A DNA stretch of 64,000 nt, from contig NZ_CP041402.1 of NCBI RefSeq assembly GCF_007018905.1, positions 5,692,001 through 5,756,000 of the forward strand, in the 5' to 3' direction. Below, in pieces: positions 1 through 8,147 of the stretch. A program made the position numbers and the translations under genes. Each line of letters starts with the position of its first letter. The stretch's first letter is position 1. A model generated the notes under the pieces. That model was not told the DNA's origin, searched no databases, and saw only the letters and a program-made list of their open reading frames with translations. The DNA is from Tardiphaga sp. vice304. GTDB taxonomy: Bacteria; Pseudomonadota; Alphaproteobacteria; Rhizobiales; Xanthobacteraceae.

Positions 1-1275
1 ACCCGCAAATCCAGCGAGGAGGGCCTCGATATGGAATTTAACTCGCTGGAAGCCCAACGCGAGGCCTGCGAGGCCTACATCTCTAGCCAGCGCGCCGAGG
101 GCTGGACGCTAGTCCCAGACCGCTATGACGATGGTGGAATATCCGGCGGCACCCTGGAGCGGCCTGCGCTGAAGCGGCTGCTTGCCGACATCGAAGCCGG
201 CAAGCTGGATGTGGTCCTGGTCTACAAGATCGACCGGCTTTCCCGATCCATGCTGGATTTCCTCAAGCTGGTCGAAACCTTCGACGGCCGGGATGTCACC
301 TTCGTCTCCATCACCCAATCATTCGACACCCGCAGCCCAATGGGCCGGCTAATGCTCAACGTGCTGCTGTCGTTTGGCCAGTTTGAGCGCGAGGTCACGG
401 GCGAGCGGATCCGCGACAAGGTCGCCGCCTCCCGCAAGAAGGGCATGTGGATGGGTGGCTGGACGCCGCTCGGCTACGAGGTCCAGGACCGCAAGCTGAT
501 TATTCACGAAGCAGATGCCGAAACCGTGCGAGGCATCTTCAAGCGCTTCCTGGTTCTGAAGTCCGCAACCCTGCTAGCGCGGGAGCTGGTCCTGAAGGGG
601 GCCACCAATCGATACGGCCACCTTCTGGATAAAGGCGTGCTCTACAAGCTGCTGAACAACCGGGTCTACATTGGCGAGGCCGTCCACAAGGGCACGTCCT
701 ACCCCGGCGAGCACCAGGCGATCATCGACCGCAGACTCTGGGATCAGGTCCACGCCCTCATGCAGGCCAGCCCCCGCAAACGGGCGGCCGGCGCCAGGGC
801 GCAGACCCCGGCAATCCTGAAGGGGCTGCTGTTCGGTCCAGACGGTGCTGCGATGTCGCCGACCCACACCCGGAAAGCCGGCAAGCTCTATCGATATTAC
901 ATCAGCCAGAGCGTCATCAAGCGCGGAACGGACGCCTGTCCGCTTCGCCAGGTGCCAGCAGCCGAGATCGAGCGCATCGTCATTGAGCAAATCCGGTCGC
1001 TGCTGCTGTCACCGGAGGTCATTGTCGCCACCTGGCGCGCAGCACACCAGGCCGACAAGGGGGTCAGCGAGCATGACGTCCGCAGCGCACTGGTCGAATT
1101 CGAACCACTCTGGGCCGAGCTGTTCCCCGCCGAGCAGGCCCGCATCATCGAGCTGCTGGTCGAGCGGGTCGACATCAGCCCCACCGGCATCGACCTCCGC
1201 CTTCGGGTCGATGGTCTGACGTCTCTCTGCAACGATCTCCGCGGCGTCACTGTCCAGCAGCAAGAGGCCGCATGA
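1..1275 (+). CDS. Large serine recombinase, 5' end outside window (cassette copy 1)
   Basis: The frame is open from base 1 (TRKSSEEGLD precedes the first in-window Met), so the start lies upstream. By comparison with the complete copy at 30999-32393, about 40 residues are missing. Visible parts are the catalytic resolvase domain (DRLSRS, FGQFERE), then the recombinase domain and a C-terminal DNA-binding region. Proteins of this family cut and rejoin DNA at att sites through a serine near the N terminus. The stop overlaps the start of the next gene by four bases (ATGA). The catalytic half differs clearly from copy 2, while everything after KKGMWMGGWTPLGYEV is nearly identical, so both copies should bind the same DNA site. 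Confidence 0.93.
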   Translation, partial: TRKSSEEGLDMEFNSLEAQREACEAYISSQRAEGWTLVPDRYDDGGISGGTLERPALKRLLADIEAGKLDVVLVYKIDRLSRSMLDFLKLVETFDGRDVTFVSITQSFDTRSPMGRLMLNVLLSFGQFEREVTGERIRDKVAASRKKGMWMGGWTPLGYEVQDRKLIIHEADAETVRGIFKRFLVLKSATLLARELVLKGATNRYGHLLDKGVLYKLLNNRVYIGEAVHKGTSYPGEHQAIIDRRLWDQVHALMQASPRKRAAGARAQTPAILKGLLFGPDGAAMSPTHTRKAGKLYRYYISQSVIKRGTDACPLRQVPAAEIERIVIEQIRSLLLSPEVIVATWRAAHQADKGVSEHDVRSALVEFEPLWAELFPAEQARIIELLVERVDISPTGIDLRLRVDGLTSLCNDLRGVTVQQQEAA

Positions 1276-1712
1276 CCACTCAACAGAACCTCATTGTTGG
1301 CAAGTCCCGCCGCCCGGCTCTCAGCCGAGACGGCCGAACGATCTCAGTCCACATTCCGATCACGCTGCGTCACCAGGGCGGTCGCAAGCAGGTCGTGACG
1401 CCGGCGGATGCGGCTCCTTGGATCCCGCGGGCCGCCCGCATCGACAGCACCCTCGTCAAAGCCGTTGTTCGGGCCCATCGTTGGCGGGACATGCTGGAGT
1501 CCGGCCGGTACAGCACGGTCCGGGACCTGGCAAAAGCGGAAAGCATCAACGAGTCATATCTCAGCCGGGTGCTGCGCTTAACACTGTTGGCACCGGTGAT
1601 CATCCAATCGATCCTTGAGGGGCAACAGCCCGTGGGTCTCGAGCTTGACGGGCTGCTTGGACCCATTCCCCAGAATTGGGCGCAGCAGCAAAATCAGCTG
1701 ATTTCTGAATAG
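1272..1712 (+). CDS. Small HTH protein paired with serine recombinase (copy 1)
   Basis: A 146-residue protein translationally coupled (ATGA) to the recombinase. The centre reads like a helix-turn-helix of the KorB/ParB type (LAKAESINESYLSRVLRL, about residues 86-103), followed by a short leucine-rich tail. It is nearly identical to the protein at 32390-32830. The conserved order recombinase then HTH protein suggests an accessory DNA-binding or directionality role, but that is inference. No enzymatic motif is seen. Confidence 0.8.
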   Translation: MTTQQNLIVGKSRRPALSRDGRTISVHIPITLRHQGGRKQVVTPADAAPWIPRAARIDSTLVKAVVRAHRWRDMLESGRYSTVRDLAKAESINESYLSRVLRLTLLAPVIIQSILEGQQPVGLELDGLLGPIPQNWAQQQNQLISE

Positions 1713-1776
1713 CAAACTGCCGCGCAACGGCTCCAATTTCGTCTGCCGATCAGGGCTGAATTGCAGACGAGGAGCC

Positions 1777-1800
1777 CCGCGCCGATCGAATGTTATGGAA
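1777..1800 (+). other. Candidate attachment site, element end 1
   Basis: 24 bases here match 32895-32918 exactly, although the rest of the two 77-base spacers after the HTH genes has diverged. Both spacers have the same length: the core ATGTTATGGAA starts exactly 78 bases after the stop codon in each. Bases to the right of the core differ between copies. That is the pattern expected at the end of an integrated element next to host DNA. Function is inferred. Confidence 0.5.
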
Positions 1801-1868
1801 CGTTTGACTGGGAAGGTAACGCGCTCGAAAAGACTGCACGCCATACCAAGCCCGGCAAGCTTATCTAC

Positions 1869-2531
1869 TCATGATATGGCAGCTTGTGCTGCGACCCTTA
1901 TTTCGTCGATTGCAAACGTTACTAGAAAGTCGCTGCTGGTTGGTTCGGTCCAAAATAATGCATGGGTTGGATGGTCTATCCGAAAAGCGACGTATGACGA
2001 TTGCAGACTACGTACTTCGGCCATTGTCTCCGCGTTGTGGTGCGCCGCCCCGTTGCGGATCGTCTGGAGAGCTTTGGCGCTTGGAGTAATAGATGAGAAT
2101 GCAGCGAGTAACTGGAGGTGGTTGCTTGGCCTCAGCTTTGTCAGAATTTTGTTGAGGACGTCGACGTCGCCCCAGGTAGGCTCTACACGAAGCACGGTAT
2201 TTGTCGCGCCCCAGTAGGGCGGATTAGGCTTGTTTTTCGCGCGTATCGCCGCCCAAGAGACATGTGGGTCACTCACTGCTTCAATCAGCGGACTTACCGC
2301 TGCCCCCGAGGCAGAAGTCGTGCCCATGCAGCTATCGACAACGCATACTCGTGCAAAGCTGCACCATGATTGCCAGACACGAGACAGCAGCCCTTCCAAC
2401 AAGCACTCATCTAACAATGAAAACTGATTGGCCGCAGCAAGCTGAGCCCGACCGGAAGAGAATGAGCGCAGCTCACTTGCCAGCACGTTCAGTTCAGCAT
2501 CAAGAATTCCAAATGCTGCTGTGAGGCCCAC
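1869..2531 (-). CDS. Protein with HEPN-like R-x4-H motif, partner of DUF262 gene
   Basis: A 220-residue protein with a GTG start, six bases after the stop of the DUF262 gene, so the two are one transcription unit. Residues 159-164 read RNGAAH, the R-x4-H signature of HEPN RNases, placed in the helical C-terminal half. DUF262 proteins are known to occur beside small HEPN-like nucleases of the MAE_28990/MAE_18760 type, and this arrangement fits. RNase activity and a role in phage defence or as a toxin are inference; the family was not confirmed by a profile search. Base composition is lower in GC than the right half of the window, consistent with acquisition. Confidence 0.65.
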   Translation of the reverse strand: MGLTAAFGILDAELNVLASELRSFSSGRAQLAAANQFSLLDECLLEGLLSRVWQSWCSFARVCVVDSCMGTTSASGAAVSPLIEAVSDPHVSWAAIRAKNKPNPPYWGATNTVLRVEPTWGDVDVLNKILTKLRPSNHLQLLAAFSSITPSAKALQTIRNGAAHHNAETMAEVRSLQSSYVAFRIDHPTHALFWTEPTSSDFLVTFAIDEIRVAAQAAIS

Positions 2532-2537
2532 CGCGGC

Positions 2538-3593
2538 TTACTCAACACGACCTTCGAGGGCTTCGCAGAAATAGCGAATGCGTTCTGCCCGTTGCGCCGT
2601 ACGATTACCCCCCTCGGAAGCAGAACGTACAAAGTTTCTCAGAGAGCCATCTAGATCCTTCTCCTCATATGCGGCAGCAAGCATTTTTAGCGCTCCAAGC
2701 GCACTTTCGCGATCGCTGTAAAAATTCCCTGCACATTTAACGCCGATCATCTGCTCTGCTCCGGGCAGCCCATATCGCCGGTGGATCAGTGCACAAATAA
2801 GCGAGTGGAATACGTGAGGCCTCGTCAGAAAGGTCCCTTGCAATTCGGAAAAGTCTGACAAAATCACATCGAACGCGGCCGAGATTTTGTTGTCCATCTC
2901 GTCGCGCGCAGTGAAGAACACGTCGTAGCGCTTATAAAGATCTCTAAGCTTTGCCGGGCTCGTGCTGACAATCCCTTCTTCAATCGCGAGGGCTAAGTCA
3001 GCAACAAACTCCGCGTCTGCCATACGGATAACTTGTCTGCTGGTCAGAATTTTCCAATCAATCAAAGCCTTTCCGTATCTGTCTAGTGCTGTATTCACCC
3101 AATCTTTGAATTCGCCAAAAAATTCACTATGTCGTTTTTCCGGGCCATTGAGCGGGAGCGTATAGGCGTTCATGCGGCGAAACATTGAAAGAATTTCGGC
3201 ACGACTGGCGTTCCGTATTACGTCGACTGACACGGTGTATGAGAAAAACGCATCCTGCTGCTCTTCCGTCAGGTCTTCAAAGCGCTTGCCCTTTAAGCCT
3301 TCCGCATTTGTGCCGAGTTCGAACCCGTTGGCAGCAAATTCCGCGATTGTACTAATCCGCTGTTGGCCATCAACTATCTCACGCATGGGCTTTCGGGTGC
3401 GCAAATCTAGCCGCTCATGGAAGTAAACCTTGGGGAACGGAAACTCCTTGAGAATTGTGTCGATGAAATAGCTCTTCGCGGAAGGTGGCCATAAGCCCGA
3501 CCCACGTTGATATTCCTTGTTTGGTACTAAGGTTTTCGTTTGGTACCAGTCGACCAACTCGGCGATTGAATATTTTCCCTCGTCGACCTTCAT
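2538..3593 (-). CDS. DUF262 (GmrSD N-terminal-like) protein
   Basis: A 351-residue protein with the DUF262 hallmarks: a YQR motif (residues 28-30) and DGQQR (residues 75-79), then FRRMN and a helical C terminus. DUF262 is the ParB/Srx-like NTP-dependent domain found in GmrSD-type modification-dependent restriction systems and other defence genes. The ATG at 3593 was chosen over an in-frame start 14 codons upstream because GGAGA stands eight bases before it. No DUF1524 His-Asn-His nuclease domain follows, so the effector is more likely the adjacent HEPN-motif protein. The DUF262 call is firm; the defence role is inferred. Confidence 0.82.
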   Translation of the reverse strand: MKVDEGKYSIAELVDWYQTKTLVPNKEYQRGSGLWPPSAKSYFIDTILKEFPFPKVYFHERLDLRTRKPMREIVDGQQRISTIAEFAANGFELGTNAEGLKGKRFEDLTEEQQDAFFSYTVSVDVIRNASRAEILSMFRRMNAYTLPLNGPEKRHSEFFGEFKDWVNTALDRYGKALIDWKILTSRQVIRMADAEFVADLALAIEEGIVSTSPAKLRDLYKRYDVFFTARDEMDNKISAAFDVILSDFSELQGTFLTRPHVFHSLICALIHRRYGLPGAEQMIGVKCAGNFYSDRESALGALKMLAAAYEEKDLDGSLRNFVRSASEGGNRTAQRAERIRYFCEALEGRVE

Positions 3594-4244
3594 ACAAGAT
3601 TCTCCAATTGATGTGTCCCACCGTTTACCAGACACGCAAACGGATGCTCGGAGCGCTGCCTCAAGGCTTTAGGTCGACTGCTCCTTGATACGTCGCCTGT
3701 CAGCGTCCTGCCAACTAAATCGCGTCAGGTTTAACAGAATGCACGCGAAGCGTGGCCGCCGACCATTCTGATCACACCGACGGAGTTCGGAGGTGCCACG
3801 ATGAATGCATACTTGTATAAATTTAAAATGGTCGTTTGGCTTCGATTGCTGGAGTCAGCCTCAGACCTAGAGCCAGACCCGAAGCCATGGAAACCGCCTC
3901 ATCCTTGCCTTACGATCTCTTGAAAATCTCCGCGGCACACCAGATGCATACTCCTAGTTGCATGCATTCGGGCGGGATAGCCGCCCTAGGAAAGTACCAA
4001 AATCGGTTGCGATTGGCGATTAAACCGATTTCTGCCTTCAACTTTTCCAAAAGAGGGATTTCGAAAGTCGGCTGGAGACTTTTGAATCGTGGCGTCTTTG
4101 ATGCCAGGTCTACTTTTCAGTGGAGTCTTCCAAGTGCAAGAACGCCATGCGACTGCGGGCCCCTGGGCTGGCGGTGCCGTCCGGCCGAATAGCAGGACGG
4201 CCAACAGCAATTTGGCGAAAGGTTGTGACGCTCTCGGTCGTCCG
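3594..4244 (+). other. Intergenic region, nothing recognised
   Basis: About 650 bases between the DUF262 gene and the repeat at 4245. Reading frames here lack family resemblance and convincing ribosome sites. Probably decayed accessory DNA. Confidence 0.5.
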
Positions 4245-4487
4245 ACAAGGATTCGAACCGTCAGCAAGATGGAGGCTGCAAACACCTTAAATGGCTGGCT
4301 TTGAGAACCGTACCAAATCGCCGAAGTACTAAGCTTTGGAGAAAAACGACGTCTCCAGCCTCAAATCTCCAAAATTGGCAGTTCTCTCGTACGGCACCAC
4401 TTCCAGGGAAGGTTGTTTTTATTGGGCTTTTTGGACACTTTTGCGACCGGCGGCGTCAGGAGCGCAGCGTCGGTGGCGGAGAGAGTG
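4245..4487 (+). repeat. Left direct repeat of tRNA-Ser island (attL region)
   Basis: This 243-base segment is colinear with 37291-37533. GGATTCGAAC is followed by tggcggagagagtg at exactly 225 bases in both, and aagctttggagaaaa sits at offset 82 in both. The last 14 bases (4474-4487) equal the 3' end of the tRNA-Ser at 37520-37609, read on the minus strand. The rest is diverged but plainly related. The integrase gene starts about 150 bases to the right, as is usual for islands at tRNA 3' ends. Confidence 0.75.
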
Positions 4488-4641
4488 TCCGCTGATTAGC
4501 AGTCCAGATCAATCCTGACTAATCGTCATATGTCTGAGACGCTGTCTGTTTTCATTATTTTTTTCTTTTTTTAGTCCAATGGCGTCTATTGCGATCCGCC
4601 TAAATCTGGCTCATTCTTGGGGGCTAAATCGGGGGCTGACG

Positions 4642-5808
4642 ATGGGCACATTGACTGTTTTAAAGGTGAAGAACGCCAAGCTTGGCCGCTATGGCGATGG
4701 CGAGAAGCTTTACTTGGAGGTTTCAACATCCCTCGCCAAAAAGTGGCTACTGCGCTTCCGCTTGAACGGCAGGGATCGAGAAATGGGCCTGGGGAGTGCC
4801 AGCGTCATTTCGGTCTCTGAGGCCAGAGACCGTGCTGCAACCGCCCGACGCAAAATTGCGAACGGAATCGACCCGATTGATGACCGTCGAAAATCCGGCC
4901 GGGTACCGACCTTTGGTGCCTTCGCAGAGGAGGTCATAGCGTCTCGTGAGCAGGGCTTCCGCAACCCAAAGCACCGCCAGCAATGGAGGAACACCCTTCG
5001 GACCTATGCAATCAGTATCTGGGATAAGCCCGTAAATGCGGTCACCACGGATCACATCCAGAGCATTCTTGCTCCTATCTGGCTCACGAAGGCCGAGACG
5101 GCTTCAAGGGTTCGAGGACGCCTCCAGAAGATTCTCGATGCTGCGAAGTCCAGAGGTTATCGGGAAGGTGACAATCCGGCTGACTGGAAAGGAAACTTAG
5201 ATCACCTTTTGGCAGATCAATCCACGGTAGTAAGGCGTCATCATGCAGCGATGGACTATGAAAAAGTCCCTGCCTTTTGTCGGCAACTCGAATCAGTGGG
5301 TGGTACAGCAGCGATTGCCCTGAAATTCGGCATCCTAACTGCGGCACGTACGGAGGAGGTGCGAGGTGCCGTATGGTCTGAGATCAACTGGGACAACAAA
5401 ACCTGGGATCGACCTGCCGAGCGCATGAAAACAAAACAATTCCATCAGGTAACGCTTTCCGAACAAGCATTGGAGATTTTGAACCATCAACGTGTTGGAC
5501 AGATCAACAAATTCGTTTTTCCTGGAAGCAAAACAGACCGGCCAATCTCAAGTCTGGAAACTCCGCTCGATAGGCTTAAAGTGACAGACGCAACCGTCCA
5601 CGGTTTCAGATCGTCATTTCGTGATTGGGTCGGCGATAAGACTGAGTATCCTTCCGACCTTGCTGAACTGTGTCTGTCGCACATTTTAGGCAACAAGACA
5701 GAGAGAGCCTACCGGCGAAAAACGGCCGTCGAGAGAAGGCGGCAGCTAATGCAAGATTGGGCGGACTACTGTCAATCTGCGAATTCCCCTCCGGTTGGTC
5801 AGGCTTAG
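4642..5808 (+). CDS. Tyrosine-type island integrase (P4/DUF4102 type)
   Basis: A 388-residue integrase. The N terminus (KNAKLGRYGDGEKLYLEV) is the DUF4102 arm-binding domain of tRNA-targeting P4-like integrases. The catalytic residues are visible: Arg in LTAARTEEV, His and Arg in HGFRSSFRDW, His in LSHILG and Tyr in ERAYRR. The ATG at 4642 was chosen because the family begins about ten residues before the YGDGEKLYL block; an in-frame ATG at 4579 would add an unmatched 21-residue leader. Two GGGGGCT words just upstream (TTGGGGGCTAAATCGGGGGC) resemble the G-tract repeats often seen before such genes. It lies inside the left repeat of the island, so it probably mediates its integration at tRNA-Ser. 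Confidence 0.92.
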   Translation: MGTLTVLKVKNAKLGRYGDGEKLYLEVSTSLAKKWLLRFRLNGRDREMGLGSASVISVSEARDRAATARRKIANGIDPIDDRRKSGRVPTFGAFAEEVIASREQGFRNPKHRQQWRNTLRTYAISIWDKPVNAVTTDHIQSILAPIWLTKAETASRVRGRLQKILDAAKSRGYREGDNPADWKGNLDHLLADQSTVVRRHHAAMDYEKVPAFCRQLESVGGTAAIALKFGILTAARTEEVRGAVWSEINWDNKTWDRPAERMKTKQFHQVTLSEQALEILNHQRVGQINKFVFPGSKTDRPISSLETPLDRLKVTDATVHGFRSSFRDWVGDKTEYPSDLAELCLSHILGNKTERAYRRKTAVERRRQLMQDWADYCQSANSPPVGQA

Positions 5809-5925
5809 CGTCATGTTTGAAACGGGGCTCTTTCAACTTTGCGCCGGATGTCGAACGGTAGATTCGCTTGGCGTATTTTCTGTAGGCCGTATTCAGTTGT
5901 TAATCGATGTTAGACTTATTCCTAT

Positions 5926-6078
5926 TCAACAATCGAGCCCCTCCCACTTCTCGACAAGGCCCCTGAATACCGACGCACGGCCTATCTTAAGTTGCTTTGC
6001 AATCGCTGATCGTCCTAAGCCCTTGCCCGTGAGTTCGAGCAACACGGCCCGATCAATATACTCGGGCACAGGCGGCAT
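5926..6078 (-). pseudogene. Resolvase/invertase C-terminal HTH fragment
   Basis: A 50-residue frame whose core (LGRSAIAKQLKIGRASVFRGL) would be the HTH_7 DNA-binding tail of small serine resolvases of the Tn3 type. The segment is quoted here by its ends: it starts with LGRSAIAK and ends with GRASVFRGL. The catalytic domain expected before it is absent, and an in-frame stop directly precedes the ATG. It is either a decayed resolvase or a stand-alone HTH peptide; the former seems likelier beside an integrase. Confidence 0.5.
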
Positions 6079-6310
6079 TTACAAATCGGCGGCCTTGACC
6101 CCATGCTATCCACCGGGACGAGACCGCCTCCCTTAATTGTAGAAAGGTAAGGAAGCTGGCAGCCCAAGTAACGCTGTGCGAGGTATCGGCAGTATAATTA
6201 GTCCGAGCAATGGGGAATCAAATGCGACTGATACCAGAAAATTATTCTAGCGGTCCGTGGCGCAATATCAAAAAATGGTCGGGGCACGAAACATGAAACC
6301 GCATACGGAA

Positions 6311-6529
6311 CTACTGAGGCGAACGTCGGCCCCTATTTTCGATTTTTCCGATTCGCTCACTAGCCTGCTTTTCCATTTGCGTCTTTCTTCTCACCTCTTG
6401 CAACCGCTCTGGCGTATTCATCGTCGGCGCTGGTCGGGTCGGTGGTTTAACGACGGGAACGGCGGCCAATGCCGAGCCTACCGATACAGCTAACGACGCA
6501 ACGATTGCCGTGAACCCGAAAAGCCGCAT
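6311..6529 (-). CDS. Small secreted protein, unknown
   Basis: A 72-residue protein with a clear Sec signal peptide (MRLFGFTAIVASLAVSVGSA, cleavage near ALA-AV), a proline-rich stretch, then a charged helical tail (ERLQEVRRKTQMEKQASERI). The ATG at 6529 is supported by AGGAG eight bases upstream. No family recognised. It is the first of four consecutive short exported proteins on this strand followed by an outer-membrane barrel, so this block looks devoted to the cell envelope or exterior. Confidence 0.6.
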   Translation of the reverse strand: MRLFGFTAIVASLAVSVGSALAAVPVVKPPTRPAPTMNTPERLQEVRRKTQMEKQASERIGKIENRGRRSPQ

Positions 6530-6642
6530 TCTAAAAACTCCTGCATCAAGTGATCCACGGAAGAACAACGCACTTCGATTTAAGGTCAACATCAGAATCG
6601 AAGATGCGCTGCCCAAACACTCATCAACTATCGATGGCGCAA

Positions 6643-7023
6643 TTACCTAGCTCTGAAACTGCCACCGTCATTGCTGATGACACCATTGCGATTTCCGGGG
6701 CTAATAAGGCCATTCTGATTTGCAGGGCTTATAAGGCCATTGCGATTTCCCGGGCTAATAACGCCGGCCCCGTCTTGGCTGATAAGTCGGTTCGAGTTAT
6801 TGCCAAGCAGGCGGGAAGCCGGAACGCTTCCTGCGAGAGCGCCGGGTTTGGCCACAACAACCGGCGCTGTACGATTACCGGGCCTAATAGCAGGGGCCGG
6901 CTTTGGCGCAGCGGGGCGGATTGGCTCAATTGTAAGCCTTGCCCGCTGAGGCGCAGCGCCTGCTCGATCCATCGATATCGGGATGAGTCCCAAAGTCATC
7001 AAAGCAATGTAGAGTGGTTTCAT
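6643..7023 (-). CDS. Secreted short-repeat protein, tandem copy A
   Basis: A 126-residue protein with a signal peptide (cleavage near AGA-AP), a proline/alanine segment, then degenerate nine-residue repeats of the form N-x-N-G-L/V-I-S-P-A/G: ISPGNRNGL, ISPANQNGL, ISPGNRNGV. It is almost identical to the protein at 7224-7601 and arises from a direct DNA duplication with a 578-base offset. Copy A has one more repeat and a different C terminus (SNDGGSFRAR). Function unknown; the regular repeat suggests a fibrous or beta-solenoid surface segment, which is inference. Confidence 0.6.
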   Translation of the reverse strand: MKPLYIALMTLGLIPISMDRAGAAPQRARLTIEPIRPAAPKPAPAIRPGNRTAPVVVAKPGALAGSVPASRLLGNNSNRLISQDGAGVISPGNRNGLISPANQNGLISPGNRNGVISNDGGSFRAR

Positions 7024-7601
7024 GATGATACTCCTTCTACGTTGTAAAATGGTTGCGCACTAAAAGTGAACACCTTGCCGAAAGCCTCAGATTTGGAGAG
7101 AATCGCTCTTGCAATAATTAAAATAACCCCGGCAAACTGCTAATAGTGTGCCGGACTCCGCAGGTCTCAGATATTCAACGATTCTTGATTAGTGTCCTAC
7201 GGTGAACGGCGTTATAAGGCTGGTTATCTGCCCCGCATCGCACTCCCGTTATGACCGATAAAAGACCCGCCACGGTCGCTAATAAGGCCATTCTGATTTG
7301 CAGGGCTTATAAGGCCATTGCGATTTCCCGGGCTAATAACGCCGGCCCCGTCTTGGCTGATAAGTCGGTTCGAGTTATTGCCAAGCAGGCGGGAAGCCGG
7401 AACGCTTCCTGCGAGAGCGCCGGGTTTGGCCACAACAACCGGCGCTGTACGATTACCGGGCCTAATAGCAGGGGCCGGCTTTGGCGCAGCGGGGCGGATT
7501 GGCTCAATTGTAAGCCTTGCCCGCTGAGGCGCAGCACCTGCCGGATACATCGATATCGGGATAAGTCCGAAGGTCATCAAAGCAATATAGAACGGTTTCA
7601 T
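6700..7601. repeat. Tandem gene duplication (324-base direct repeats)
   Basis: Bases 6700-7023 and 7278-7601 are direct repeats with very few differences, offset by 578 bases. They carry the two repeat-protein genes. The intervening 254 bases are not repeated. High identity at silent sites points to recent duplication or gene conversion. Confidence 0.85.
7224..7601 (-). CDS. Secreted short-repeat protein, tandem copy B
   Basis: A 125-residue paralogue of the 6643-7023 protein. The first ~105 residues differ by only a few substitutions (for example MKPFYIALMTFGL against MKPLYIALMTLGL). After the ISPANQNGLIS repeat the copies diverge and B ends DRGGSFIGHNGSAMRGR. Signal peptide and NRNGLISP repeats are intact, so both copies look expressible. 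The shared start-codon context extends the similarity about 40 bases upstream of the ATG. Confidence 0.6.
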   Translation of the reverse strand: MKPFYIALMTFGLIPISMYPAGAAPQRARLTIEPIRPAAPKPAPAIRPGNRTAPVVVAKPGALAGSVPASRLLGNNSNRLISQDGAGVISPGNRNGLISPANQNGLISDRGGSFIGHNGSAMRGR

Positions 7602-7790
7602 GATGTTACTGCTCCTGCGTTTTAAAATGGTTGCGTAGCGCCAGTTCTAAAAATGAAACAGAGGCCTAATGGGCTGTTCTCCTCAAAATCGAAGATGAGC
7701 TTGGCGACGTGTCCAGTCGGATAACCTTGGGCGCACTGCGTTGGATCATTCGTTTGCTACCCTAGGGTGGCGAGAGGGCTCAGAGCGACA

Positions 7791-8138
7791 TCAGCAATTC
7801 GGATGACACGACAGAAAACGAGAACTCGTGCCGAAGATGCCTGGCGTCCGCAGCGTTCCTCTGCGAGTGACGCCGATCAGTTCGAACCTGTTAAATTCGC
7901 CGGGCCGTGGATAGACCCGGTCCTGACTCGGAAGGATCGGAAAAGCCTGCTCGGAAATTCGTTGCTGAGAAAGCAGGATGCTGCGCTGACGTAGCGATGC
8001 CGACAGCATCGGATTGACGCAGCCGCCACTGGCGGTCTTGGCCTCAAAGCCGGGGCAGGCATTGTCTGCTCTTGCGGGCGACAGCGACGCCGAGGTCAAA
8101 AGTAGGACACACAGGGACATCTTGAAAATGTTTGTCAT
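7791..8138 (-). CDS. Small secreted protein, unknown
   Basis: A 115-residue protein with a signal peptide ending near SPARA-DN and a mature part containing a short Cys pair (CPGFEAKTASGGC) and a basic tail. It lies nine bases after the porin-like gene on the same strand, so it is probably co-transcribed with it. No family recognised. The last ~30 residues look unlike a folded domain and the gene may be 3' extended. Confidence 0.5.
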   Translation of the reverse strand: MTNIFKMSLCVLLLTSASLSPARADNACPGFEAKTASGGCVNPMLSASLRQRSILLSQQRISEQAFPILPSQDRVYPRPGEFNRFELIGVTRRGTLRTPGIFGTSSRFLSCHPNC

Positions 8139-8147
8139 GATACTCTC

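Noticed and set aside
4249..4275. tRNA suggested by GGATTCGAACC
   Set aside because: Isolated T-loop-like word with no matching stems; treated as part of the island end repeat.
6700..7601. CRISPR-like repeat array
   Set aside because: There are only two long direct repeats that encode a protein; no short repeats with unique spacers.
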